From: UBA5177 sp002413265
GTDB taxonomy: Bacteria > Chloroflexota > UBA5177
Assembly (NCBI GenBank): GCA_036752825.1
Contig: DAIORV010000131.1
Span: 1-6,112, forward strand
DNA length: 6,112 bases
Reading direction: 5' to 3'
Of this stretch, positions 1 to 6,035 are shown in pieces; position 1 is the first letter of the stretch, and each line of letters opens with the position of its first letter. The notes below the pieces were generated by a model, which saw only the letters and a program-made list of their open reading frames with translations, had not been told where the DNA came from and searched no databases. The position numbers and the translations under genes were made by a program.

Positions 1-374
1 CGCTCGACCACCGCGCGGATCAGATCCTCGCTGGAGGAGGAGGCGATCGCCATCGGAAGGCCCGCCAAGCGGATGGTTTCGAACGCTTCGCGCACCCCCG
101 GCTTGGGCTCGCCTTCGAGGCGGACGTGTTCGATGACGGCGTCGATTATTTGCCGTGTGACTTCCTCGACGGTGGCACCCGTCCAGGGGTGCCGGTCATA
201 CCAAAGAGAGACGACCTCGCTCACGCGCACGCCCATGGTCTCCAGGCACTGTTCTTCGGTCAAATGAAGCCCAAGCCTGCCAAAGATTTCGATCTCAGTG
301 CGACGCCAGATCGGCTCGGTGTCGATTAGCAGCCCGTCCATGTCAAACACGACGGCGCGAATTCGATTTGGCAC
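1..374 (-). CDS. hxpB: HAD-superfamily sugar-phosphate phosphatase, HxpB (YniC)-like; partial, C-terminus beyond left edge
   Basis: About 124 codons are present, and the rest lies beyond position 1. The N-terminus carries HAD motif I, FDMDGLLIDTEP, with the nucleophile at Asp11 and the acid/base at Asp13. The helical cap segment includes SLWYDRHPWTG, which closely matches the corresponding part of E. coli HxpB (YniC), a hexitol and 2-deoxyglucose-6-phosphate phosphatase. HAD motif II follows as AIASSSS (residues 109-115). Motifs III and IV are off the edge. The family dephosphorylates small sugar or polyol phosphates in the cytoplasm using Mg2+ and a phospho-aspartate intermediate. The start is GTG at 374-372: an in-frame TAG lies three codons upstream and there is no other usable start before motif I. 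Its AAGG is only two bases from the GTG, so the ribosome site is weak. The gene is divergent from fbiC. Family assignment is firm; the exact substrate is unknown, and beta-phosphoglucomutase-like relatives share the fold. Confidence 0.88.
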   Translation of the reverse strand, partial: MPNRIRAVVFDMDGLLIDTEPIWRRTEIEIFGRLGLHLTEEQCLETMGVRVSEVVSLWYDRHPWTGATVEEVTRQIIDAVIEHVRLEGEPKPGVREAFETIRLAGLPMAIASSSSEDLIRAVVE

Positions 375-459
375 GGCCTTAGGCTATCAGACGACGCAGC
401 GCGGCTGAGTAACATGAGAAAGCAGAGCAAGGATGCGATTCTGCTCGGGGGAGAGCGTC
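375..459. promoter_or_regulatory. Divergent intergenic region between the HAD phosphatase gene and fbiC
   Basis: This 85-bp gap separates two genes read in opposite directions, so it must hold, or lie next to, the start signals of both. I could not find a convincing -35/-10 pair on either strand. It contains the Shine-Dalgarno sequence of fbiC near its right end. The regulatory role is inferred from layout only. Confidence 0.35.
447..453 (+). promoter_or_regulatory. Shine-Dalgarno sequence deciding the fbiC start
   Basis: GGGGGAG lies 6 bases before GTG at 460-462, which is good spacing. The upstream in-frame ATG at 433 has AAGG directly abutting it, too close to work. This favours the GTG start and makes the protein nine residues shorter than the longest reading frame. 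Confidence 0.6.
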
Positions 460-2802
460 GTGAGAGCAGCGGACATTGCCGAACTCGCGCCTATAACGGA
501 TATCGCGCTGGCCGAGCGCCTGCTTTCCGACACGACTCCCTTCGAGACGCTGTTGGCGGCCGCCTCGATGCTGCGAGATCGCGGGCACGGACGCCGCGTC
601 ACGTACTCTCGCAAGGTTTTCCTTCCCCTGACACAGCTTTGCCGGGACCGCTGCGGCTATTGCACGTTTGCGCAGGCCCCGCTACCCGGAAAACGCGCGT
701 ACATGACGGTAGACGAAGTACTCGAGGTGGCCAGTAAGGGTGCGGAGCTCGGCTGCCACGAAGCGCTGTTCACGCTTGGGGATCGCCCGGAGAAACGATG
801 GAAAGCCGCGAGGATCGAGCTCGAGGAGATGGGCTTCGGCAGCACCATCGAGTATCTGGTGCACGTGGCCGCAAGAGTGCTCGCCGAGACCGGTCTGCTG
901 CCTCATACCAATTGCGGCGTGCTCACACGAGATGAAATGGCAGCCTTGCGAAGAGTCTCCGCCAGCCAGGGGCTGATGCTGGAGCAAGTGAGCGAAAGGC
1001 TGCTCGCCCGGGGAGAAGCGCACTGGGCAGCGCCGGACAAGGTTCCGGAAAAGCGGTTGAGGACCATCGAGCTCGCAGCCGAGGAGTTTGTGCCGTTCAC
1101 CACGGGGGCCCTCATCGGCATCGGAGAGACTCTGGAGGAGCGAGCCGAAACCCTGATCGTGGCCGGCGCCCTGGGCCGTCAATCCCACGTGCAGGAAGTA
1201 ATCATTCAGAACTTTCGGGCGAAGCCCGGAACGCCGATGGCCGGAGCGATGGAGCCCTCCCTCGAAGAGTTCCGGAGGGCCATTGCCGTCAGCCGCCTGT
1301 GTTTGGGGGCCGAGCCCAATCTCCAGGCACCTCCCAACCTCACGCCGGATCACTATCGAGTTCTGCTGCGAGCCGGCATCAACGACTTCGGTGGCATATC
1401 TCCGCTCACGCCCGACTTCGTCAACCCGGAGGCGCCCTGGCCCGCGATCGATGTGATGGAAAGCGTCTGTGCCGAAGAGGGCTTTCAACTCTGCGAGCGG
1501 CTGGCCGTTTACCCGGAGTACATTTGCGATCTGAATACGGCCTCCCATTGGCTGGACCCGGCGTTGGTAAAAAAAGCGCTTGCGGTCGCGGACGGCGAGG
1601 GCCTGGCTCGCCAGGACACTTGGTATGCCGGCGAGGGAACGGCGCCACCTCGGCAAAAAATCTCCTCGAAGATCGTTCGTCCGGAAGTCGCCGGCGTGCT
1701 GTCCCGCGCCGAGGTGGGTGAGCAACTCGACGAGGCTGAGATCGAGACACTTTTCTCGGCTCGCGGCCTGGAGTTTGAACATCTTTGCCGGCTCGCAGAC
1801 GACGAGCGAAAACGGCGAAATGGCGACGATGTCACCTACGTCGTCAACCGAAACATCAACTACACGAACATTTGCTACTTTCGGTGTCAGTTCTGCGCCT
1901 TTTCCAAGGGCAAGATGTCCGAAAACCTGCGGGGCAAGCCCTACCTTCTGGGCATCGACGAAGTCGTGCAGCGAGTCGTCGAGGCGCGCGACAGGGGCGC
2001 GACCGAGGTGTGCATGCAAGGTGGGATCCATCCCGACTACACCGGGGACTTCTATCTCGAGCTACTGTCAGAAGTGAAGCGTGCGGTGCCCGAGATGCAC
2101 GTGCACGCGTTCTCGCCTCTGGAGGTGTTCCAGGGCGCGCAAACCAGCGGCCGATCAGTCGAAGAGATGCTGAGAGCGCTCAGGCAGCTTGGGTTGGGCA
2201 GTTTGCCCGGCACCGCGGCCGAGGTCCTCCACGATGAAGTTCGCCGCGTGATCTGTCCCGACAAGCTGAATACCGACGAGTGGGTCGAAGTGGTCAAAAC
2301 AGCCCACCGAGTGGGCATACGCACGACGTCAACCTTGATGTTCGGCCACGTGGATGGTCCCCGACATTGGGCCAGGCACCTGGTGGTGCTGCGGGATATC
2401 CAGTCGGAAACGGGGGGCATCACCGAATTTGTGCCGCTTCCGTTCGTACACATGGAGGCGCCACTTTACCGAAAGGGGCGTGCTCGCAGAGGACCTACCT
2501 TCGAGGAGGCCATCAAGGTCCATGCGGTAGCGCGCCTCGCACTGCGTGGCTATATAGACAGCATTCAATGCTCCTGGGTGAAGCTCGGTCCCGAGGGCTG
2601 TCTGACGGCGCTTCAAGCGGGCTGCAACGACTTCGGAGGAACGCTGATGAACGAGAGCATTTCTCGAGCCGCCGGTGCCAACCACGGTCAGGAGCTACCG
2701 GCGGCGGAGATGGAACGACTCATTCGATCCATTGGGCGACGTCCGATGCAGCGGACCACTCTGTACGAGCCCGTGAGGACGATGGATCCCGCCCTCGCAT
2801 AG
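460..2802 (+). CDS. fbiC: 7,8-didemethyl-8-hydroxy-5-deazariboflavin (FO) synthase, fused CofG-CofH
   Basis: This 780-residue fused radical-SAM enzyme joins tyrosine and 5-amino-6-(D-ribitylamino)uracil to make FO, the chromophore of coenzyme F420, in the cytoplasm. Each half has its own CX3CX2C [4Fe-4S] motif: CRDRCGYC (Cys61, 65, 68) in the CofG half, and CYFRCQFC (Cys472, 476, 479) in the CofH half. CofG-typical stretches are IIQNFRAKPGTPM and NDFGGISPLTPDFVNP. CofH-typical stretches are QGGIHPDY, HVHAFSPLEV and GSLPGTAAEVL. The CofG half runs to about residue 400 and CofH fills the rest. The domain order matches actinobacterial FbiC, and the length is somewhat below the roughly 856 residues of the M. 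tuberculosis protein. All six cluster cysteines are present, so it should be active. GTG at 460 was chosen for its Shine-Dalgarno; ATG at 433 is the alternative. No other F420 gene (cofC, cofD, cofE) is in the window. An A7 run (1569-1575) lies near the end of the CofG half. Confidence 0.96.
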   Translation: MRAADIAELAPITDIALAERLLSDTTPFETLLAAASMLRDRGHGRRVTYSRKVFLPLTQLCRDRCGYCTFAQAPLPGKRAYMTVDEVLEVASKGAELGCHEALFTLGDRPEKRWKAARIELEEMGFGSTIEYLVHVAARVLAETGLLPHTNCGVLTRDEMAALRRVSASQGLMLEQVSERLLARGEAHWAAPDKVPEKRLRTIELAAEEFVPFTTGALIGIGETLEERAETLIVAGALGRQSHVQEVIIQNFRAKPGTPMAGAMEPSLEEFRRAIAVSRLCLGAEPNLQAPPNLTPDHYRVLLRAGINDFGGISPLTPDFVNPEAPWPAIDVMESVCAEEGFQLCERLAVYPEYICDLNTASHWLDPALVKKALAVADGEGLARQDTWYAGEGTAPPRQKISSKIVRPEVAGVLSRAEVGEQLDEAEIETLFSARGLEFEHLCRLADDERKRRNGDDVTYVVNRNINYTNICYFRCQFCAFSKGKMSENLRGKPYLLGIDEVVQRVVEARDRGATEVCMQGGIHPDYTGDFYLELLSEVKRAVPEMHVHAFSPLEVFQGAQTSGRSVEEMLRALRQLGLGSLPGTAAEVLHDEVRRVICPDKLNTDEWVEVVKTAHRVGIRTTSTLMFGHVDGPRHWARHLVVLRDIQSETGGITEFVPLPFVHMEAPLYRKGRARRGPTFEEAIKVHAVARLALRGYIDSIQCSWVKLGPEGCLTALQAGCNDFGGTLMNESISRAAGANHGQELPAAEMERLIRSIGRRPMQRTTLYEPVRTMDPALA

Positions 2803-2804
2803 GT

Positions 2805-2831
2805 TCTGGACTGAAACTGGGCTAGTCCAGA
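2805..2831. terminator. Hairpin at the fbiC/pdxR convergence, possible bidirectional terminator
   Basis: TCTGGACT (2805-2812) and AGTCCAGA (2824-2831) form a perfect 8-bp stem with an 11-base loop. It begins just after the fbiC stop and includes the pdxR stop codon and its last codons. Two converging genes 19 bp apart need a way to end transcription, and this is the only strong hairpin there. Neither strand has a U-tract after the stem, so it is not a classic intrinsic terminator. It may instead protect 3' ends or assist termination. Confidence 0.4.
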
Positions 2832-4282
2832 GCGGCAGACAGTCTCTCCACGGCTTCAGTTATTCGCTCCGCACTCAGGGCAGCGAAGCCCAAGAGGAAG
2901 GTTGGAACAGCCGGAGGCGCTGAGTAGTACGCCGCCGCCGACCGCAAACCAATGCCTTCCCGTGCCGCGCGCTGCACAATTTGCTTCTCGTCCAAACCGA
3001 CCGTCATGCGAACGAGGACGTTGAGGCCTCCGTGACGCTCGCCCACGTCGATCCGTTCACCGAAATGGTGCGACAGCGACCCGATCAGCGCGTCCCTTCT
3101 TATCCGGTACTCTCGCCGAGAGCGGCGGATGTGGCGCTCGAAATCCCCGGATCGAATGAATTCCGCAAGCACCGCCTGTTCCAGCATTGGCGAGCCGCTG
3201 TCCCACAGCCGTTTCCCTTCTATTACTTGACGCACCAGGTTGCGTGGGATCACGAGAAAACCCAATCTCAAACCAGCGAGTACTGATTTCGAAAAGGTTC
3301 CCGCATACAGGACGAGGCCATTCCGATCGAGCCCTTGCAGAGATTCAACGGGATGGCCCTCATACCGGAATTCGCTATCGTAGTCGTCCTCAAGCACGTA
3401 GCAGCCGGTGTGCTGAGCGAGATCCAGCAGCCCGAGCCTGCGTGACAGGGACAGCGTAGCGCCGGTCGGTTCCTGGTGCGAGGGGGTGACGTGGATCAGT
3501 CGAAAAGGTAGCCCCTCCGCCATGGCATCCACCGAAATGCCCTCGAAATCGACGGGCACACGCACGACTTCGAGTGCGCGTGCCTCGAGCGCCGCCCGCG
3601 CAGTGGGGTAACCGGGATCCTCGACCGCGACGCGATCGCCCGGCTCAAGCAGGAGCTGAGCTAACAGGTTCAGGCCTTGCTGCGTCCCGTTGACCATCAC
3701 TATCTGATCGGCTGAGCATTGGACGGTCCGGTACCGTGCCACGTGCGAGGCTATGGCCTCCAGAAGATCTGGATGTCCCTGAGCCGGAGGGTACATAAGG
3801 AGACTGGATCGCTCTCTACTCAAGGCCCGATCCGCAGCCGCCCGCCACCCCTCCCACGGAAACAGATCCTCGGCCAGTCTGTGCGGCCGGAGATCGAAAT
3901 TGTACGCTTCTTCAGCCGCATTTCTCGGCAGGTTCGAGACGTTGAGGCTAGCGACGCGCCTTCCCCAGTCTGAGAGGCGAACAGGTGCACGGCGGGTGCC
4001 GGCAGCAACGACACTCTTGCCGTTCGGGACCGGGGCAGCGGGCAGATCCACCGCCACAAATGTTCCCGAACCGCGCCTGCCGTGGATATAGCCTTCGGCC
4101 CGCAGCTGTCCGTAGGCTTCGGAGATGGTGGCTCTAGAAAGAGAGAGCGTTTCCGCGAGACTGCGAGTCGCCGGCAGCCGTTCGCCGGCTCCCAATTCGC
4201 CACTCAATATCGCGGCACGAAGTCCATCGTACACCTGCCTGTGCAGGGGCTCTGCCGCTGCCGGATCAAGCGTGAAATTCAT
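2822..4282 (-). CDS. pdxR: MocR-family (GntR/aminotransferase fusion) transcriptional regulator of PLP synthesis, PdxR
   Basis: The 486 residues are the normal length for a MocR-type regulator. Residues about 10-77 are a GntR winged helix-turn-helix, with LPATRSLAETLSLSRATISE and GYIHGRRGSGTFV. After a linker of about 50 residues comes a fold-type I aminotransferase domain (about 125-485). It contains NGTQQGLNLL, EDPGYP, VLEDDYDSEFRY with Asp299 placed to contact the pyridine nitrogen, and GTFSKSVLAGLRLGF with Lys332 as the expected PLP Schiff-base lysine. Such proteins bind PLP as effector and are not usually working aminotransferases. The gene sits 53 bp after pdxT on the same strand, so it is probably the last gene of a pdxSTR operon and regulates it. 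More often pdxR is divergent from pdxST. The start is ATG at 4282-4280 with AGGGG 7 bases upstream, inside a hairpin. The symbol rests on family plus neighbours; GabR or TauR relatives would look similar in isolation. Confidence 0.93.
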   Translation of the reverse strand: MNFTLDPAAAEPLHRQVYDGLRAAILSGELGAGERLPATRSLAETLSLSRATISEAYGQLRAEGYIHGRRGSGTFVAVDLPAAPVPNGKSVVAAGTRRAPVRLSDWGRRVASLNVSNLPRNAAEEAYNFDLRPHRLAEDLFPWEGWRAAADRALSRERSSLLMYPPAQGHPDLLEAIASHVARYRTVQCSADQIVMVNGTQQGLNLLAQLLLEPGDRVAVEDPGYPTARAALEARALEVVRVPVDFEGISVDAMAEGLPFRLIHVTPSHQEPTGATLSLSRRLGLLDLAQHTGCYVLEDDYDSEFRYEGHPVESLQGLDRNGLVLYAGTFSKSVLAGLRLGFLVIPRNLVRQVIEGKRLWDSGSPMLEQAVLAEFIRSGDFERHIRRSRREYRIRRDALIGSLSHHFGERIDVGERHGGLNVLVRMTVGLDEKQIVQRAAREGIGLRSAAAYYSAPPAVPTFLLGFAALSAERITEAVERLSAALD

Positions 4283-4286
4283 GGGT

Positions 4287-4304
4287 GCACCCCTAAAGGG
4301 GTGC
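4287..4304 (-). promoter_or_regulatory. Hairpin enclosing the pdxR Shine-Dalgarno sequence
   Basis: On the minus strand GCACCCC-TTTA-GGGGTGC forms a perfect 7-bp GC-rich stem with a 4-base loop, ending 4 bases before the pdxR ATG. The 3' arm holds AGGGG, the only plausible ribosome site, 7 bases from the start codon. When folded, the site would be masked. The downstream bases extend this into a second palindrome, GGGTGCACCC (4283-4292), so the 3' arm has an alternative pairing. There is no U-tract, which argues against an intrinsic terminator. Confidence 0.5.
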
Positions 4305-4335
4305 GGCTACAGGGGGGGTTGCGGTGCAAGGGTAG

Positions 4336-4935
4336 CTACCCGACGGGCGTTGCGGCGCCAACTGCTACCTGGACGAAGTAGCGATGCATCCGATCGTCCT
4401 GTGTCAGCTCGGGATGGAAGGAAGAAACCACAATGTTTCCCTGGCGCGCGGCCACGATCCTTCCGTCCGGCAATGACGCCAGTGCTTCGACTTTGGGGCC
4501 AATCCGCGTGGCTATGGGAGCCCGAATGAAGACGGCGTGAAGCAAGGATTGCCCCAATGCAGGGACCTCCAGATCGGTTTCGAAGCTCTCACGCTGACGT
4601 CCGAAGGCGTTGCGCCGGACGGTGATATCCATCCCGCCGATGCTCGGCTGGTCGAGAGCGGAATCCTCGATCTCGTTCGCCAGGAGAATCATTCCCGCAC
4701 AGGTGCCGTACACGGGGAATCCTGACGCGATGCGTGCGCGCAAGGGCTCGAGCATTTCGAACCGACGCAGCAATTTGCCGATGGTCGTGCTCTCTCCGCC
4801 GGGAATAATGAGCCCGTCGACTTCGGCCAGCTGTGCGGCTTGCTTGACAAGGCGCGGGTTCGCCCCGGCCTTGCCGAGCATCGCGAAGTGCTCGGCCACG
4901 TCTCCCTGCAGCGCTAGAATCCCGATACGGGTCAC
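4336..4935 (-). CDS. pdxT: Glutaminase subunit of PLP synthase, PdxT
   Basis: This 199-residue class I glutamine amidotransferase has the usual length for PdxT. It hydrolyses glutamine and channels ammonia to PdxS in the cytoplasmic PLP synthase complex. The opening IGILALQGDVAEH is a family signature. GLIIPGGEST (residues 41-50) is the glutamine-binding/oxyanion region. The catalytic triad is complete: Cys79 in YGTCAGM, and His174 and Glu176 in SSFHPELT. It starts with GTG at 4935-4933, and the shared base with the pdxS stop gives TAGTG. Its own Shine-Dalgarno is poor, so translation is probably coupled to pdxS. The stop codon lies within a 12-bp palindrome, GGGTAGCTACCC (4330-4341), of unknown meaning. 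pdxR follows after 53 bp. Identification is very secure. Confidence 0.97.
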   Translation of the reverse strand: MTRIGILALQGDVAEHFAMLGKAGANPRLVKQAAQLAEVDGLIIPGGESTTIGKLLRRFEMLEPLRARIASGFPVYGTCAGMILLANEIEDSALDQPSIGGMDITVRRNAFGRQRESFETDLEVPALGQSLLHAVFIRAPIATRIGPKVEALASLPDGRIVAARQGNIVVSSFHPELTQDDRMHRYFVQVAVGAATPVG

Positions 4936-5822
4936 TACCAGCCTCGCGCTGCCAGTAGCTCTCGTTCCGGGATCTGACTGATCTCCAGGCCAGGCATGGC
5001 TTGTCCAAGACCTTTGCTCGATTCGGCCACGATCGATGCGTTGTCCCAGTGAGTCGTGGCCTCTACGATTGCCTTCGCGCGTCGCGGCGGGTCGCTGCTC
5101 TTGAAGACACCGGAACCAACGAAAATCCCTTCCGCCCCCAGCTGCATCATCAGCGAGGCGTCGGCCGGCGTTGCGACTCCACCGGCGCAGAAGTTGACCA
5201 CCGGTAGCTTCCCATTTTCGTGAACGTACTGAACGAGCTCGACCGGCGCCTGGAGTTCCTTGGCCGCCGCCATGAGCTGTTCTTTGCCTAACGACTGGAG
5301 CCAGCGGATTCCGTCTACAACCGCGCGCATGTGTCTCACTGCTTCGACAATGTTGCCCGAACCGGCCTCACCCTTGGTGCGGATCATGGCCGCCCCTTCG
5401 GCGATTCGCCGGAGCGCTTCTCCAAGATCTCGCGCGCCACAGACAAAGGGAACGGTGAACTGGTGTTTGTCGATGTGATATTTGTCGTCCGCCGGAGTGA
5501 GCACCTCGCTTTCGTCGATGTAGTCCACCCCGATTGCCTGGAGCACTTGCGCTTCGGCAAAGTGGCCGATTCGAGCCTTGGCCATGACCGGTATCGTCAC
5601 CGAGCTCTTGATGTCCTCGATAAGGGTGGGATCACTCATGCGAGCCACACCGCCCGCCGCCCTGATATCGGAAGGGACGCGCTCGAGGGCCATGACCGCA
5701 ACAGCGCCTGCCTCCTCGGCTATGCGAGCGTGTTCCGCTGTCACGACGTCCATGATCACGCCACCCTTGAGCATCTGCGCCAGGCCGGCTTTTGCTCTCC
5801 ACGTCCCCGTTTCCATGCTCAT
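4935..5822 (-). CDS. pdxS: Pyridoxal 5'-phosphate synthase lyase subunit, PdxS
   Basis: At 295 residues this is the full, usual length of PdxS. It builds PLP from ribose 5-phosphate (or ribulose 5-phosphate), glyceraldehyde 3-phosphate and the ammonia delivered by PdxT, as a (beta/alpha)8 barrel that forms a dodecamer. The key residues are all present one position later than in B. subtilis: Asp25 in GGVIMDVV, Lys82 (first Schiff base) in VMAKARIGHFAEA, and Lys150 (second Schiff base) in MIRTKGEAGSGN. VNFCAGGVATPADA and GIFVGSGVFKS form the phosphate-binding end of the barrel. The start is ATG at 5822-5820, with a strong AAGGAG (5835-5830) 7 bases upstream; a second in-frame ATG two codons later is less well placed. 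It is the first gene of the pdxSTR block and lies 45 bp downstream of an inverted repeat likely to be the PdxR operator. Its presence implies the DXP-independent B6 route. Confidence 0.98.
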   Translation of the reverse strand: MSMETGTWRAKAGLAQMLKGGVIMDVVTAEHARIAEEAGAVAVMALERVPSDIRAAGGVARMSDPTLIEDIKSSVTIPVMAKARIGHFAEAQVLQAIGVDYIDESEVLTPADDKYHIDKHQFTVPFVCGARDLGEALRRIAEGAAMIRTKGEAGSGNIVEAVRHMRAVVDGIRWLQSLGKEQLMAAAKELQAPVELVQYVHENGKLPVVNFCAGGVATPADASLMMQLGAEGIFVGSGVFKSSDPPRRAKAIVEATTHWDNASIVAESSKGLGQAMPGLEISQIPERELLAARGW

Positions 5823-5866
5823 TACTGCGCTCCTTCCATGTCGAGCCCACGACAGCCAATGGCGGC

Positions 5867-5915
5867 AAGTGGACTGCTACGCTGTTGCATGCTAGCAAAT
5901 TTGAGCAGTCCACTT
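5867..5915. promoter_or_regulatory. Perfect 12-bp inverted repeat upstream of pdxS, likely PdxR operator
   Basis: AAGTGGACTGCT (5867-5878) and AGCAGTCCACTT (5904-5915) are exact reverse complements separated by 25 bases, with arm centres 37 bp apart. Each arm contains AAGTGGACT. From memory, the PdxR motif reported in Corynebacterium glutamicum is of the form AAAGTGGWCTA, which this resembles. MocR regulators bind as dimers to paired half-sites. The position 45 bp upstream of the pdxS start, in an operon encoding a PdxR, fits an operator. The symmetry is seen directly; the binding is inferred. Confidence 0.65.
5889..5897 (-). promoter_or_regulatory. Possible extended -10 promoter element of pdxS inside the operator spacer
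   Basis: On the minus strand TGCTAGCAT reads as TG-N-TAGCAT, an extended -10 element matching TATAAT at four of six positions. No good -35 box lies 16-18 bp upstream, where the upstream operator arm would sit instead. If used, transcription would start near 5882, giving a leader of about 60 bases. This is a weak sequence match supported mainly by position. Confidence 0.3.
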
Positions 5916-5956
5916 CCTCAGCGCCGTTCCTAGACTCCCCTGGCGAAATAGCTCCC

Positions 5957-5994
5957 CCATCGCCGTCAAACGATGGTGCGCCCTTTGGGGGCGC
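5957..5994 (-). repeat. Two adjacent short hairpins upstream of pdxS
   Basis: CCATCG (5957-5962) pairs with CGATGG (5971-5976) across an 8-base loop. GCGCCC (5978-5983) pairs with GGGCGC (5989-5994) across a 5-base loop. The two 6-bp stems are separated by a single base. They lie between a possible upstream gene end (6036) and the pdxS operator, so they might end upstream transcription. No U-run follows on the minus strand, so a classic intrinsic terminator is not supported. A TTGACG (5969-5964) within the first loop resembles a -35 box but has no good -10 partner. Confidence 0.3.
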
Positions 5995-6035
5995 TCGACC
6001 TCCGCAGCCCCAAACTTCACGCCTGGGTAGGGTCT

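Noticed and set aside
682..2031. Long 449-codon open frame on the minus strand, opposite fbiC
   Set aside because: It lies wholly antisense to a gene with clear radical-SAM motifs, its translation shows no recognisable domain, and long antisense frames are common in GC-rich genes.
4287..4304. Hairpin between pdxT and pdxR as a rho-independent terminator
   Set aside because: No U-tract follows; the stem is followed by ACCC and the pdxR start codon.
5523..5565. Extra partial PdxR-like motifs (AGTCCACC near 5523, AAAGTGG at 5559-5565)
   Set aside because: Both lie in conserved pdxS codons, each matches only part of the motif, and they are not paired with each other like the upstream repeat.
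5867..5915. Inverted repeat as terminal repeats of a tiny mobile element
   Set aside because: It spans only 49 bp, no flanking target duplication is visible, and the motif and position fit an operator better.
5331..5933. 200-codon plus-strand frame opposite pdxS
   Set aside because: It is antisense to a highly conserved enzyme gene and has no domain signature; it is an out-of-frame shadow.
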